Of a stretch of DNA of 64,000 bases, positions 53,086 to 64,000 are shown piece by piece. Positions within the stretch are counted from its first letter, which is position 1; every line of letters starts with the position of its first letter. Source of the DNA: Paenibacillus pasadenensis (GTDB lineage Bacteria; Bacillota; Bacilli; Paenibacillales; Paenibacillaceae); NCBI RefSeq assembly GCF_023715725.1, contig NZ_JAMBOT010000003.1:1-64000 (forward strand), given 5' to 3'. The notes under the pieces are model-generated. The model made no database searches and had not been told where the DNA came from. It worked only from the letters and a program-made list of their open reading frames with translations. Made by a program: the position numbers and the translations under genes.

Positions 53086-53457
53086 AATTCCGTTCCCTCC
53101 GGACGCTGCGTTTTCTTAGCGTATTTCTTCTATTCGAGATGGATGTTTAGACTGTTTCAAGCTCAAACGTTTATTGGCATAGGTAATGGATGTAGAGGGC
53201 TTCCGGTTAAAAAAGAAAAGAATAACCCAGAATACCACAGACCATATTAACACTCGTCTACAGAAATCGACAAGAACTAATTTTAATATGAGCCCATTCG
53301 ACCGGTAATTGATGGCAAAAGATCGAATTCTGTTGACAACGGTTATAACATTCGGAAGCTTGGCATCGTTTGTGACCGTAGGTTGCATTTAGTCTCTGCA
53401 AAGGCTTCCCCCGTTATTCGAAGGATCGTCTGGCAGCTGACCGCGTTTTTGCTTGTT
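53086..53457. other. Intergenic region between murA and the DUF1146 gene
   Basis: 372 nt. It holds a weak possible murA promoter on the minus strand (TTGTCG 53268-53273, 18 nt, TAATAT 53244-53249). A 90-codon frame on the minus strand (53116-53388) with one hydrophobic stretch lacks a ribosome site and is not called as a gene. Nothing else is visible. Confidence 0.4.
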
Positions 53458-53709
53458 TTACATCAGCTTGAGCACATTCGTCCAAGACCAGTAATCCAGA
53501 ATAAATCGCGCAAAAAGATGTCCGATGATGACCGCCAATACGGCGATAAACACTCTTGCTCTCGGGCTGCGCGGCTGCTTAAACCAATGATCCAGCTTCA
53601 GTTCTTGCAACAAATACCAAGCGAGCAGAATGCTCAGTATCGTAATAATGATGGAAAATAACCCCGTCAAGCCAAGCGAAGAAAAGGCTCCGTCTATATT
53701 GCTGTTCAT
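53458..53709 (-). CDS. DUF1146 family small membrane protein (YwzB-like)
   Basis: An 83-residue protein with two transmembrane helices (about 15-34 and 50-70) separated by a basic loop (KLDHWFKQPRSPRARVF). The pattern LLAWYLLQELKLDHWFK...FIAVLAVIIGHLFARFILDYW matches the DUF1146/YwzB family as I remember it. Its function is unknown. In B. subtilis ywzB lies between the atp operon and murAA, and this gene holds the same place relative to murA. The ribosome site is weak (CGGGGTT, 5 nt spacing). Confidence 0.82.
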   Translation of the reverse strand: MNSNIDGAFSSLGLTGLFSIIITILSILLAWYLLQELKLDHWFKQPRSPRARVFIAVLAVIIGHLFARFILDYWSWTNVLKLM

Positions 53710-53898
53710 TTAATAACCCCGATTTCTTGCCGGTAAACGGCTCTGATTCCTTTTTAATGAAACGATCGATATCACGATATAACATCTAAGTTCAAAAGAT
53801 AAGCTTAATTAAGTAAGGCACTACAAACAGCGGAAGCGCTATGTATTTCATCGGCTCGCTTCCCGTTATGTTGGAGATTCCGCGCTGGAAGCGCGGAT

Positions 53899-55917
53899 TT
53901 ATTTTTTCTTTTCTCTCGATAAGCCCAATGTGTAATAACCCGAGGTCAGCTCCGCCTGCGGCTCCGAAGCGTCCCATACCCGAATGTAATACGTTCCCGG
54001 CGAAACATCGATGAGCGCTGAAACCTCCGCCGCTCCTTCCGCGCCGGAATCTACGGTCACTTCAGCTCCGCCCGCTTTGCGGTACGCAAAAGCCGGGTCG
54101 ATCCGCATCGTTCCGGCATCCAGCTGGATGCGCAGCGTTCCTTTGGAGGTTACGCGCAGCGAGTACCAGTCCCGGTCGTTTAGCTGATGAAATGTTCCGC
54201 GCACCTGCTGGGTGCGGTCCGGCAGCGCGGCAGCTTTCTCCGCCTGCTCGTTCGGCTCAAACGAATCCGCTCTCATATGCAGGGCGGCCGTAAGCATATA
54301 CGGCTGCCGCGCCTTGCCGTTGCCGGCATGTTGCAGCCGAATATAATTGGCTCCTTTTTTAACGTTCCAGACCAGATTATTGTTGCTTAATTTCAGCTGT
54401 TTCTCTACCGCGCCACCCGGCTGCTCCAGCCGGAGCCCGATGGCAGCCGGATTTTGGCCGGCAGAAAGCAGCTGGCGCACCCGCAGCGTAACGACGCCGT
54501 CGAACGGACTGTCAATCTGATACCAGTCGCTGTCGGCCCCCATAAGCTCTGCGGACAGCTGTTTGCCCAGCGGAAGCGTCGCTGCTGTCTCGGACTTGTT
54601 GTTCGGTTCATACGGATCGGCCTTATATTTTTCCTTCAGCGCTTTTTCCATGCGCAATAATCCGTAACCCGTTGCGGAGTCAAATCCGCCAGGCGCGGTG
54701 TCCTTGGTCGTTTGTTTTAACAGAGAACGGATTTGGTACGGTTTAAGACTTGGGTACTTGGTCCAGAGCAGCGCGGCTGCGGCTGCAGCCTGCGGCGCGG
54801 CCATCGAGGTTCCCTCTTCGTAATGGTAGCCCCCTCCAGCTTCGGTTGTATACACCTGCCAAGCTCCTGCCAAATCCACCTCCGGCCCCCGCGTGCTGCG
54901 CTTTTCCGGCACTCCGTTGGAAGCGACTCCGCCCACTGCGAGCACGGTTGGATAAGCAGCGGGATATTTCACGGTCGTTTTGGAGCCGAAGCGAAGCGCA
55001 TCGTTGCCTGCAGCGGCAACAAGCAGCACGCCTTTTCGTTCGGCAAGCTCCACAATTTCCTTCATGTAAGGGGAAGAATGGTACAGCCCTACAGAGAGCA
55101 CTACGATGCGCGCTCCCTTATCCATCGCCTTCAAAATCCCTTCTCCCAGCTGCTGCTCGTCGCCGTAGCCTTCACCGTCGAGAGCTTTAACCGGCAGCAG
55201 CTTCGCTTTCCACAAAATGCCCGATATACCGGAGGCATTGTTGCCGCTGGCCGCTATGACGCCGGCTACGCTCGTGCCGTGGCCGTTGTCGTCCTCCGGC
55301 GGCGAACCCGGCTTCTGCAGGTTAACGCCCTTCAGCAGATTGGATTTTAGATCAGGGTGGTCAAGATCAACGCCGGTATCCACAACCGCGATAATGACGG
55401 AGGATTGAGGACGCATCGCGGACCATGCCTCCCGCGCACCGATCTGCTTCAGATAGGCCTGCTTGCCCAGGCCGGGATCGCTCGGCGCGGCGGCTAGCGG
55501 GCTGACCAGCGCGGAGGCGAGCTTTGCCGCCGCCGCGCCGGGCGCGTTTAGCACCCGAACCGGTTCGTTCGGGTGCACGTAGGCGACGCCTGGCGTCGCC
55601 CTCAGCCGCTTGAGCCACGCGGCTGGGTCCGCGCCCGGTTCGGGCGCGACAAGCTCCACCGCCGGGTTGTCGCGGCGGTGGAGCACGATTGTCCCGGGCA
55701 GGGCGGTACGCTGCCCGGGATCGCGCCTGCCCTGCAGCCAGCTATGCTGCTGCTGGGCTGGCGCAGGCGCAGGCGCGCCGGCGCGGACTGCGGCCGGCGC
55801 AGCAAAGCTGCCGGCCTGCAGAGCGGCCGGCACTGGCGCCGCGGCAAGCAGTCCGGCTGCCGCGAGCGCTGCCGTCAGCTTGCAGGCAAGCCGCGGCGCT
55901 TTTCCATATCGGTTCAT
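53899..55917 (-). CDS. Secreted subtilisin-like serine protease (S8) with PPC domains
   Basis: A 672-residue exported protease. The signal peptide spans about residues 1-35 and is followed by an Ala/Pro-rich propeptide (about 36-145, with an inhibitor-I9-like segment GVAYVHPNEPVRVL). The S8 catalytic domain spans about 150-430. The triad is Asp180 (VVDTGVDLDHPD), His213 (NGHGTSVAGV) and Ser371 (GTSMAAPQ), with AAAGND as the oxyanion Asn region. Two PPC-type beta domains form the C-terminus (DPYEPNNKSETA... and DSFEPNEQAEKA...). GC is very high in the propeptide region. The start at 55917 (MNRYGK) is preferred from AAAGGA spacing. A short hairpin (53880-53896) follows the stop. The gene is part of a block inserted between atp and ywzB. 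Confidence 0.92.
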   Translation of the reverse strand: MNRYGKAPRLACKLTAALAAAGLLAAAPVPAALQAGSFAAPAAVRAGAPAPAPAQQQHSWLQGRRDPGQRTALPGTIVLHRRDNPAVELVAPEPGADPAAWLKRLRATPGVAYVHPNEPVRVLNAPGAAAAKLASALVSPLAAAPSDPGLGKQAYLKQIGAREAWSAMRPQSSVIIAVVDTGVDLDHPDLKSNLLKGVNLQKPGSPPEDDNGHGTSVAGVIAASGNNASGISGILWKAKLLPVKALDGEGYGDEQQLGEGILKAMDKGARIVVLSVGLYHSSPYMKEIVELAERKGVLLVAAAGNDALRFGSKTTVKYPAAYPTVLAVGGVASNGVPEKRSTRGPEVDLAGAWQVYTTEAGGGYHYEEGTSMAAPQAAAAAALLWTKYPSLKPYQIRSLLKQTTKDTAPGGFDSATGYGLLRMEKALKEKYKADPYEPNNKSETAATLPLGKQLSAELMGADSDWYQIDSPFDGVVTLRVRQLLSAGQNPAAIGLRLEQPGGAVEKQLKLSNNNLVWNVKKGANYIRLQHAGNGKARQPYMLTAALHMRADSFEPNEQAEKAAALPDRTQQVRGTFHQLNDRDWYSLRVTSKGTLRIQLDAGTMRIDPAFAYRKAGGAEVTVDSGAEGAAEVSALIDVSPGTYYIRVWDASEPQAELTSGYYTLGLSREKKK

Positions 55918-56265
55918 GAGCATTCAATCCTTTGCTACGTATCTATCCTATGACGTTCCGGCGCTTCTATCCCTGCCAACCGTCAAGCTTATCCATAAAG
56001 CGGCTCCCTTGCCGCTGCATTAATTCAAATCGCAACTTATACCAGGCCGATGCCTTTCTGCCGTCTCCGTTCCCGGATAAGGACTCCCGCGTCAATTCCT
56101 TCACTGCTTTCCTTTTTCGCTCCGAAGGCCGCTTTTCCCTTTTCTTTTGTGAAAATTATCCGGAATGAACCGACGAATCGCTTTCAAAAAAGCTCACGGC
56201 AAATCTTTAGCCGGGAATCGCGAAACGGGCTATTTTGCAGGTGAAACCAAGCCTTTCCCAGCTAT

Positions 56266-56297
56266 GGAACAAGCCCCTCACGCAGCGCGGAGGGGCT
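56266..56297 (-). terminator. Terminator of dps
   Basis: The minus strand shows AGCCCCTC, a 10-nt loop and GAGGGGCT, then TGTTCC; 19 nt past the dps stop. No gene is seen in 55924-56265. Confidence 0.75.
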
Positions 56298-56315
56298 CAA
56301 TGCCTTATAGCCAGA

Positions 56316-56783
56316 TTAACCGTTGAATTTCTCGAGCATCCAGCGATGTTTATCCAATTGTTCAACCATACCGGTCAAAATATCCGCCGTAGCCGGATCC
56401 TCTTCCCCATCAGCCGTTTCCGCAGCCTTCTTCAAATCGGATGCCAGCAGCTCAAAGTCGTCGATGAGCGAGCGTACCATCGTTTCGGCATCCTCTTTTT
56501 CCGTCGCTTCCTTGATGGACGATTCCGCAAGCATGCCCTTCATCGTGGATACCGGTTTGCCGCCGATGGCGATCAGGCGCTCCGCAGTTTCGTCGAACAT
56601 AAGCGTAACCGCGTTATACAGCTCCTCAAATTTAACATGCAGCGTGTAAAAGTTCGGCCCGGTCACATTCCAGTGAAACGAATGAAGCTTCATATAAAGG
56701 ACGCCCAGCGAAGCAACCTGTTTGTTCAGCTCCTCGCGGGTTTTTGTATTGGCTTTGGAACGGCTTGCAGCTTGTGTTGCCAT
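56316..56783 (-). CDS. dps: Dps-family DNA-binding ferritin
   Basis: A 155-residue four-helix ferritin-like protein that oxidises and stores iron with peroxide and protects DNA in stationary phase or under oxidative stress. The intersubunit ferroxidase site is visible: LHSFHWNVTGPNFYTLHVKFEELY and DETAERLIAIGG supply the His, Asp and Glu ligands. A short Lys/Arg-containing N-terminus (TQAASRSKANTKTREE) could contact DNA. Length is normal. A single-gene unit with a sigma-A-like promoter (56803-56831) and its own terminator. No PerR box was recognised with certainty. Confidence 0.94.
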   Translation of the reverse strand: MATQAASRSKANTKTREELNKQVASLGVLYMKLHSFHWNVTGPNFYTLHVKFEELYNAVTLMFDETAERLIAIGGKPVSTMKGMLAESSIKEATEKEDAETMVRSLIDDFELLASDLKKAAETADGEEDPATADILTGMVEQLDKHRWMLEKFNG

Positions 56784-56802
56784 GGCTCATATCCCCTTTC
56801 AG

Positions 56803-56831
56803 AAATTACGGTTGGATTTAGTTAGTGTAAA
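56803..56831 (-). promoter_or_regulatory. Sigma-A-like promoter of dps
   Basis: The minus strand has TTTACA (56826-56831), a 17-nt spacer, then TAATTT (56803-56808). Leader about 20 nt with AAAGGGGA. Confidence 0.55.
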
Positions 56832-57005
56832 GCCTGCTACCGGCTTATTACCCTGCTTTGAGGCGGGACAAACATCTGCAGGCAATCCACCAAAGGTTGC
56901 GCAGGCAACGCATGCTTTATCCGTTAAACGCCTTTTTTACCCTGGCATGTCATGCGCACAACCCCCGCCAGTCCCAATTTCATAAGGTAAAATGAGGTGA
57001 CCCGC

Positions 57006-57803
57006 ATGCCATTGATTAAAAAGTACACCAAAACCTACAAATCCCGCTCTCTTTGGGGCAAGCTGCGGGTAAGCCGCATGCTGCTTAAAGACGCTGCAAC
57101 AGCTTCCATGGTTCCTGCAGCAGCGCCGTTTACGCTCAACCGGCTAAAAAATATGGCCTCCCGCTTCAACAGGCTTTACATCAAGCCGGATATCGGCTCT
57201 CTCGGGATTGGCATTCATCGGCTGCGCCTATCCGCAGGCGGCAGCTATGAGCTCGTCTCAACCGTATCACGCAGCCAGACAACCCGTTATTTTCCGACCA
57301 TCGACAGCGTCTATTACCATTTAAAAAATGGGCAAAGCTCCGGAAAACTGTTCATTCAACAAGGCATTTTGCTGGATCGGTTTGACGGAAAGCCTTATGA
57401 TCTGCGCGTAATGGTGCAGCGGAGGCCGGGCGGCAGCTGGACGTGCACCGGGATGTTCGCCAAAGTCGCTTCGCCCAGCAAAATCGTAACCAATGTCCAT
57501 CAAGGGGCTAAACTGTACATGCTGTCCAGGCTTTTGGAGCTGCAGGGCTTGTCTCCTTCATCGGTTCAATCCAAAATCAGCTGGATGGAGTCGAGAGCGC
57601 TTGCCGTGAGCCGCTCCCTGTCGAGCCAGTATAGCGGCATGAACGAGATGGGCATTGATTTTGCAATCGACCGTTCCGGTAAACTGTGGATTATCGAGGT
57701 GAATACGAACCACCCTCAATTTGGTCCTATTAAACAGCTAAACCGTACCGTCTACAATCGAATGCTCAACTATGCCCGCAGCTACGGCAGATTTGACGAC
57801 TAG
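57006..57803 (+). CDS. YheC/YheD-like ATP-grasp protein (endospore coat-associated)
   Basis: A 265-residue ATP-grasp protein. Nucleotide-binding segments are visible: RLYIKPDIGSLGIGIHRL (glycine-rich loop), FIQQGILLDRFDGKPYDLRVMVQRR, and the metal-binding end IDFAIDRSGKLWIIEVNTNHPQFG. YheC and YheD of B. subtilis are spore coat-associated proteins; their reaction is unknown, but ATP-grasp enzymes usually form amide or peptide bonds. ATG 57006 is preferred (GAGGTGA upstream); a GTG at 56997 is possible. CATAAGGTA at 56981-56989 fits a mother-cell sigma-E/K -10 but lies very close to the start. Plus strand, with another plus-strand gene following. Confidence 0.85.
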   Translation: MPLIKKYTKTYKSRSLWGKLRVSRMLLKDAATASMVPAAAPFTLNRLKNMASRFNRLYIKPDIGSLGIGIHRLRLSAGGSYELVSTVSRSQTTRYFPTIDSVYYHLKNGQSSGKLFIQQGILLDRFDGKPYDLRVMVQRRPGGSWTCTGMFAKVASPSKIVTNVHQGAKLYMLSRLLELQGLSPSSVQSKISWMESRALAVSRSLSSQYSGMNEMGIDFAIDRSGKLWIIEVNTNHPQFGPIKQLNRTVYNRMLNYARSYGRFDD

Positions 57804-57983
57804 TCTTCTGAATCCGAAGCCGCAACTCTCCCTCTTCCCCGCTATTGTCATGCGCTTCTTGAGCCCTTTGAGATTGACCGGCCCTCGTCGCGCCTGCTCG
57901 GTTCCAGTTTGTCTGCTTCATTTTCGCCGGATGGTGTATAGCATGTATACAACCACCCATCAGGGGAAAGGCGGAGATGGAAG

Positions 57984-58337
57984 ATGGCTAAAGCAAGCTT
58001 TACGGATCAGGCAGTGCAGCTGCTGAAGCTGTTGGAGCAGCGCAAAGGCCTGGAAATGGATATCTTGAAGGAAGAAGATGGAGACGTAGATACAATCAGC
58101 ATGAATTTGGGCGGAGCAGAGCTGCTGCGAAATCCTGGTTCGGACGGGTATGTTTCCGGCGACATTGTGCTGCTCCATGGAGCGGCTGTAATTGTCACCG
58201 ACAGCGGCCGGGAACCCGTTCCGGGGGATTCGTATGAAATTCCGCTGCAGTCCAGTGCATCGGTGGAAGAGGAAGGCGACGGCATCCGCGTGAATACCGA
58301 GCGGGCGCTCTATGTGATCCGTCCGACAAACGGATAG
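57984..58337 (+). CDS. Hypothetical protein, 117 aa
   Basis: A small, acidic, soluble protein of unknown function. The N-terminal helix (FTDQAVQLLKLLEQRKGLEMDILKEEDGD) is followed by beta-type segments (VSGDIVLLHGAAVIVTDSG, ALYVIRPTNG). No membrane segment, signal peptide or known motif was found. The ATG at 57984 is preceded by GGAGATGGAAG, and codon use looks normal. It lies downstream of the YheC/D-like gene on the same strand (180-nt gap) and ends before a terminator. I would not infer a role. Confidence 0.7.
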   Translation: MAKASFTDQAVQLLKLLEQRKGLEMDILKEEDGDVDTISMNLGGAELLRNPGSDGYVSGDIVLLHGAAVIVTDSGREPVPGDSYEIPLQSSASVEEEGDGIRVNTERALYVIRPTNG

Positions 58338-58406
58338 GATGTTTCTGTTCTGCTCGCTTCTCCACCGTACCTGAGTCAATTCTTGATAAAATAAGCTTTA
58401 CAACGA

Positions 58407-58438
58407 AAAAGCGTCGGGGAGCATCCCTGCGCTTTTTT
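58407..58438. terminator. Bidirectional terminator between the hypothetical gene and capC-like gene
   Basis: AAAAAGCG and CGCTTTTT enclose an inner GGGA/TCCC stem, with A and T tracts on both sides, so it can serve both convergent genes. Confidence 0.85.
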
Positions 58439-58458
58439 AACATTCAATATAATCTTCT

Positions 58459-59256
58459 TTATCTACCTCTACGGCCGAATAGTCCGCGCAGAAGCCCTCT
58501 TGTACCTGCACCTTGAGCCTGGGCAAGCAGTTCTCCCGATGGCTCTAAAGGTTCGTTAGAGAGCAGCCTCGCCGCATTAGCCTCAAAATACAGGCGGGCC
58601 TGTCCCCCCATCCGCGATGCAATAAGCGAATAGCTTTCAGCGAGACGGAATCCCCTGCGGCGGGGATGATGGGCATCCGAAGAAACAAGATGAATGAGCC
58701 CGTTTCTCATCATCGACCAAGCGCCTTTTTCGAATGTTTTGCCATAAAGACCGAGCAGTGAATGCGTCGTTACTTGAGTCCATGCCCCCGCCTGGATCAG
58801 CTCCTCCAACAGATGCGGTTCTCTGAGTGCGGTCATATTCCGCTCCGGATGGGCAATAACAGGCCGGATACCGAGCAGCGTCAGCTCATAAATAAGCTCG
58901 CTCATTTCAGCTGGAATTTCCTCCGTCGGCATTTCCAGCAGCATATATGACGTTCCGGCCAGCGTCAGCAGCTCTCCGGACTCCAAATTGTCCAGCAATT
59001 CGGCATGAACCCGAATCTCCTGGCCCGCATGAAGTCGAAGGGAAAAACCCCGCTCAGTCAAAAGCTGTTGGGACCGTTCCAGCAGTGCTGTTACTTCTGC
59101 TCCCGGGTTCCAGTATACGCCGTTTGCGTGATGGGGCGTAGCTATAATATCGGTGATACCCTCCTGAACAGCGGCGGCAGCCAGCTCCAGCAGATGCTCC
59201 TCATGACGTGCTCCGTCATCTATGCCCGGCAATATATGCGTATGGATATCGATCAT
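58459..59256 (-). CDS. CpsB/CapC-family (YwqE-like) manganese-dependent tyrosine-protein phosphatase
   Basis: A 265-residue PHP-domain phosphatase. Metal ligands are seen in order: MIDIHTHILPGIDDGA (His5, His7), IIATPHHANG, HAGQEIRVH, IAHPERN, and VSSDAHHPRRRG. Such enzymes dephosphorylate tyrosine kinases that control exopolysaccharide or wall polymer synthesis (CpsB in Streptococcus, YwqE in B. subtilis). No kinase partner is in the window. A basic tail (GLLRGLFGRRGR) is slightly unusual. It lies directly downstream of the DnaA-box cluster and atpC. Confidence 0.92.
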   Translation of the reverse strand: MIDIHTHILPGIDDGARHEEHLLELAAAAVQEGITDIIATPHHANGVYWNPGAEVTALLERSQQLLTERGFSLRLHAGQEIRVHAELLDNLESGELLTLAGTSYMLLEMPTEEIPAEMSELIYELTLLGIRPVIAHPERNMTALREPHLLEELIQAGAWTQVTTHSLLGLYGKTFEKGAWSMMRNGLIHLVSSDAHHPRRRGFRLAESYSLIASRMGGQARLYFEANAARLLSNEPLEPSGELLAQAQGAGTRGLLRGLFGRRGR

Positions 59257-59341
59257 CGATTTTCACGCTCCCGCTCTCTTCCTGTTCCTATCATTTTATC
59301 GAATGATGCGGCGAACGTCATCCCTCCTTCAAAAAACGGGA

Positions 59342-59426
59342 TTACCCACAGCTTATTAACAGGGTTGTGCACAGTTTTCACTGGTTTTGCCAACAAGTTA
59401 TCCACAGCTGTATGAATTGTGAACAA
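59342..59426. other. Cluster of four DnaA-box-like 9-mers
   Basis: Within 85 nt: TTACCCACA (59342-59350, one mismatch), TTGTGCACA (59365-59373), TTATCCACA (59398-59406, perfect) and TGTGAACAA (59418-59426, TTGTTCACA on the minus strand). All fit or nearly fit TTATNCACA. The region 59257-59583 holds no other gene; an 82-codon frame there is not convincing. The composition is AT-rich relative to its neighbours. Confidence 0.65.
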
Positions 59427-59523
59427 CTTTTCAATTCCGTACAGCAGTTGGGGGAAAATAATTTTTAATCCAGCAGCCGGCAGGTCAATCTTTGGCCCCA
59501 AACTTCACTGCAAGTTGCAGCGC

Positions 59524-59564
59524 AAAAAAACAGCTCTGCCGTCCATGAAGGACAACAGAGCTGT
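59524..59564 (-). terminator. Terminator of the atp operon
   Basis: The minus strand shows ACAGCTCTG, an inner GTCC/GGAC stem and CAGAGCTGT, followed by TTTTTTTG, 20 nt past the atpC stop. Confidence 0.94.
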
Positions 59565-59583
59565 TCATTACGTTGATTAGGAA

Positions 59584-59985
59584 TTAGCCGCGAAGGCTGA
59601 TCCGGTTCATCGCCCGCTGCAAAGCCAGCTCGGCGCGGCGGAAATCCACCTCGTCCTTGCGGCTGTTGGTGCGCAGACGGTCTTCGGCGCGTTTCTTCGC
59701 CAGCTGCGCACGATCCAGGTCGATCTCGTTCGGAAGCTCTGCGCTTTCGGCGAGAATAACAACCTTCTCATGGCGAATCTCGGCGAAGCCGCCGCTTACA
59801 GCGATGCGTTCTTCTTTACCGCCGATTTTCGCTACGACTGCGGCGATTTTGAGCGGGGTAACTGTCGGGACATGGCCCCGCAGTACGCCCATCTCGCCTT
59901 CGACGCCGCGCAGGATGACCATGTTGACATCCTTGGCGTAGACCGTGCGCTCAGGGGTTACAATTTCAAGCAGTAGGGTGCTCAT
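59584..59985 (-). CDS. atpC: F1 ATP synthase epsilon subunit
   Basis: A 133-residue central-stalk subunit that couples rotation and regulates F1. The N-terminal beta-sandwich (LLLEIVTPERTVYAKDVNMVILRGVEGEMGVLRGHVPTVTPL) and the C-terminal helical hairpin (DRAQLAKKRAEDRLRT...ELALQRAMNRISL) are complete. It is the last gene of the operon, 23 nt after atpD, followed by a strong terminator. Length is normal. Confidence 0.97.
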   Translation of the reverse strand: MSTLLLEIVTPERTVYAKDVNMVILRGVEGEMGVLRGHVPTVTPLKIAAVVAKIGGKEERIAVSGGFAEIRHEKVVILAESAELPNEIDLDRAQLAKKRAEDRLRTNSRKDEVDFRRAELALQRAMNRISLRG

Positions 59986-60008
59986 ACGATACCTCCATCC
60001 GCCGAGGA

Positions 60009-61505
<1,497 letters not shown>

Positions 61506-61563
61506 TTATGCAAGGAGGCCGGGCTTTCCGCCATAGGAAGGCTGGAAAGCGCTGGCGCTCCGG

Positions 61564-62424
61564 TTATCCTTGGGCGTTGGCGCCGCCGACGATTTCGGCA
61601 ATTTCTTGCGTAATCGCAGCTTGCCGCGCACGGTTGTAGGTAAGCGTCAGCTCGCCTATCATCTTCGTCGCGTTTTTCGTCGCATTGCCCATGGCTGTCA
61701 TACGAGCGCCGAACTCGCTGGCTTTGCCTTCGAGAATTGCGCTGTAAATGACCGTTTCCGCATATTTCGGAAGCAGTACGCTAAGCACGGACTCGGCGTC
61801 CGGCTCGTACTCGTACTGTGCCGCAGTACCTTTGAATTCATCGGTGCTGAGCGGAAGCAGTTTTTTGAGGGTAGGGATCTGGGACAGAGCATTTACGAAG
61901 CGGTTGTAAATGATATACACCTCATCGTAACGGCCGTCCTCGAAGCCTTGAACCGCCTTATAGGCAACCGGCTTGATGTCGCCGTATTTCGGAGCATCGG
62001 AAATGCCGGTGACTTCCTCGGCGATGCTGATGCTGCGGCGATTCAGATAAGCGGAGCCTTTACGTCCAACCACCAGGATCTCGTACTCATCCTTGGAACG
62101 GTGATTGTCGGCAATGGTGCTCATCAGCTTACGGAGTACGTTGATGTTGTAGCCGCCTGCCAAACCGCGGTCGGAGGTGATAATCAGGTAAGCCGTCTTT
62201 TTCACCTCGCGCTTTTGGAGCATCGGATGTTTGATGTTCCCTGCGCCGGCAGCAATGCTGGATACAACCTCGCGGATTTTGTCCGTGTAGGGGCGGGCCG
62301 AGAGGGCCGCTTCCTGCGAACGGCGAAGCTTGGCCGCAGCGACCATTTCCATCGCTTTGGTAATCTGCTTCATGTTCTGCTTGCTCTTGATCGAGCGCTT
62401 AATCTCGCGCATGCCTTTAGCCAT
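61564..62424 (-). CDS. atpG: F1 ATP synthase gamma subunit
   Basis: A 286-residue rotor shaft subunit. The N-terminal helix (MREIKRSIKSKQNMKQITKAMEMVAAAKLRR) and the C-terminal helix (EFGARMTAMGNATKNATKMIGELTLTYNRARQAAITQEIAEIVGGANA) form the coiled coil; the Rossmann-like middle contains TSDRGLAGGYN. Length is normal. It lies 75 nt downstream of atpA and 136 nt upstream of atpD. The gap on the atpD side holds GC-rich sequence without a gene. Confidence 0.98.
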   Translation of the reverse strand: MAKGMREIKRSIKSKQNMKQITKAMEMVAAAKLRRSQEAALSARPYTDKIREVVSSIAAGAGNIKHPMLQKREVKKTAYLIITSDRGLAGGYNINVLRKLMSTIADNHRSKDEYEILVVGRKGSAYLNRRSISIAEEVTGISDAPKYGDIKPVAYKAVQGFEDGRYDEVYIIYNRFVNALSQIPTLKKLLPLSTDEFKGTAAQYEYEPDAESVLSVLLPKYAETVIYSAILEGKASEFGARMTAMGNATKNATKMIGELTLTYNRARQAAITQEIAEIVGGANAQG

Positions 62425-62499
62425 TTGTTGTCACCACCTTACTTTTCGGCCCCCGCTCCCATAATTGGGCTCGGGGACCGGCATCATCGTTCCAAGCTA

Positions 62500-64000
<1,501 letters not shown>

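Noticed and set aside
53116..53388. 90-codon minus-strand frame between murA and the DUF1146 gene
   Set aside because: No ribosome site, no homology recognised, only one hydrophobic stretch; kept as intergenic.
59253..59501. 82-codon minus-strand frame across the DnaA boxes
   Set aside because: No ribosome site; its sequence consists of the DnaA-box region and AT-rich spacer.

Overview
The window looks like chromosome of a motile, endospore-forming Gram-positive bacterium of the Paenibacillus/Paenibacillaceae type (inference). Supporting features are degS-degU, spoIID, spoIIQ, spoIIID, a spore SASP, a YheC/D coat-associated ATP-grasp protein, flagellar rod genes, several very large SLH-domain surface proteins, a TagO/TagA/CsaB secondary cell wall polymer cluster, strong AGGAGG ribosome sites, and GC content in the low-to-mid fifties. 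Almost every gene is on the minus strand. No rRNA, tRNA, transposase, integrase or phage structural gene was seen.

Right to left (direction of transcription). 64.0-59.6 kb: 3' half of the ATP synthase operon, atpA (cut by the window edge)-atpG-atpD-atpC. 59.5-53.9 kb: a small DnaA-box cluster, a CapC/YwqE-type phosphatase, a hypothetical protein, a YheC/D ATP-grasp protein, Dps and a secreted subtilase. 53.7-51.7 kb: a DUF1146 (YwzB-like) protein and murA. 51.5-45.9 kb: a five-gene block, MacA-like adaptor, MacB-like ATPase, MacB-like permease, OmpR-type regulator and sensor kinase. 45.6-41.2 kb: spoIID, spoIIQ, spoIIID, mbl. 41.2-39.7 kb: an orphan type I-C-like CRISPR array flanked by two inverted copies of a roughly 125 bp hairpin repeat. 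39.6-34.2 kb: flhO, flhP, an EpuA-like membrane protein, a plus-strand secreted Ig-like repeat protein, and fabZ.

This backbone (atp - ywzB - murA - spoIID - spoIIQ - spoIIID - mbl - flhO - flhP - fabZ) follows the order I know from Bacillus subtilis. The protease/Dps block, the ABC/two-component block, the CRISPR array and the Ig-like gene therefore read as lineage-specific insertions.

34.1-26.7 kb: a phosphohexomutase, then a DUF5693 membrane protein-csaB-tagA-tagO cluster that should build and pyruvylate the wall polymer that SLH domains bind. 26.5-9.3 kb: three very large surface proteins with SLH domains (1353, 919 and 1451 aa; the 919 aa one resembles the main S-layer protein), two further secreted proteins of unknown function, an alpha/beta-type SASP, and metK with an unusual leader. 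9.0-7.4 kb: an ECF41 sigma factor with its carboxymuconolactone decarboxylase partner and a matching promoter. 7.2-4.4 kb: a secreted phosphodiester glycosidase-type protein. 4.3-0 kb: degS-degU, a membrane-anchored protein with a pentapeptide repeat tract, and the start of an Ala-rich gene running off the left edge.

The wall polymer genes and the SLH proteins form one functional unit: TagO and TagA start the polymer, CsaB pyruvylates it, and the SLH proteins anchor to it. The sporulation genes carry upstream sequences resembling sigma-E, sigma-F and sigma-G promoters, and flhO-flhP has a sigma-D -10 element. The features least explained by known biology are the three-copy hairpin repeat, the metK leader terminator without an S-box, the DnaA-box cluster after atpC, and the structured region upstream of the Ig-like gene.
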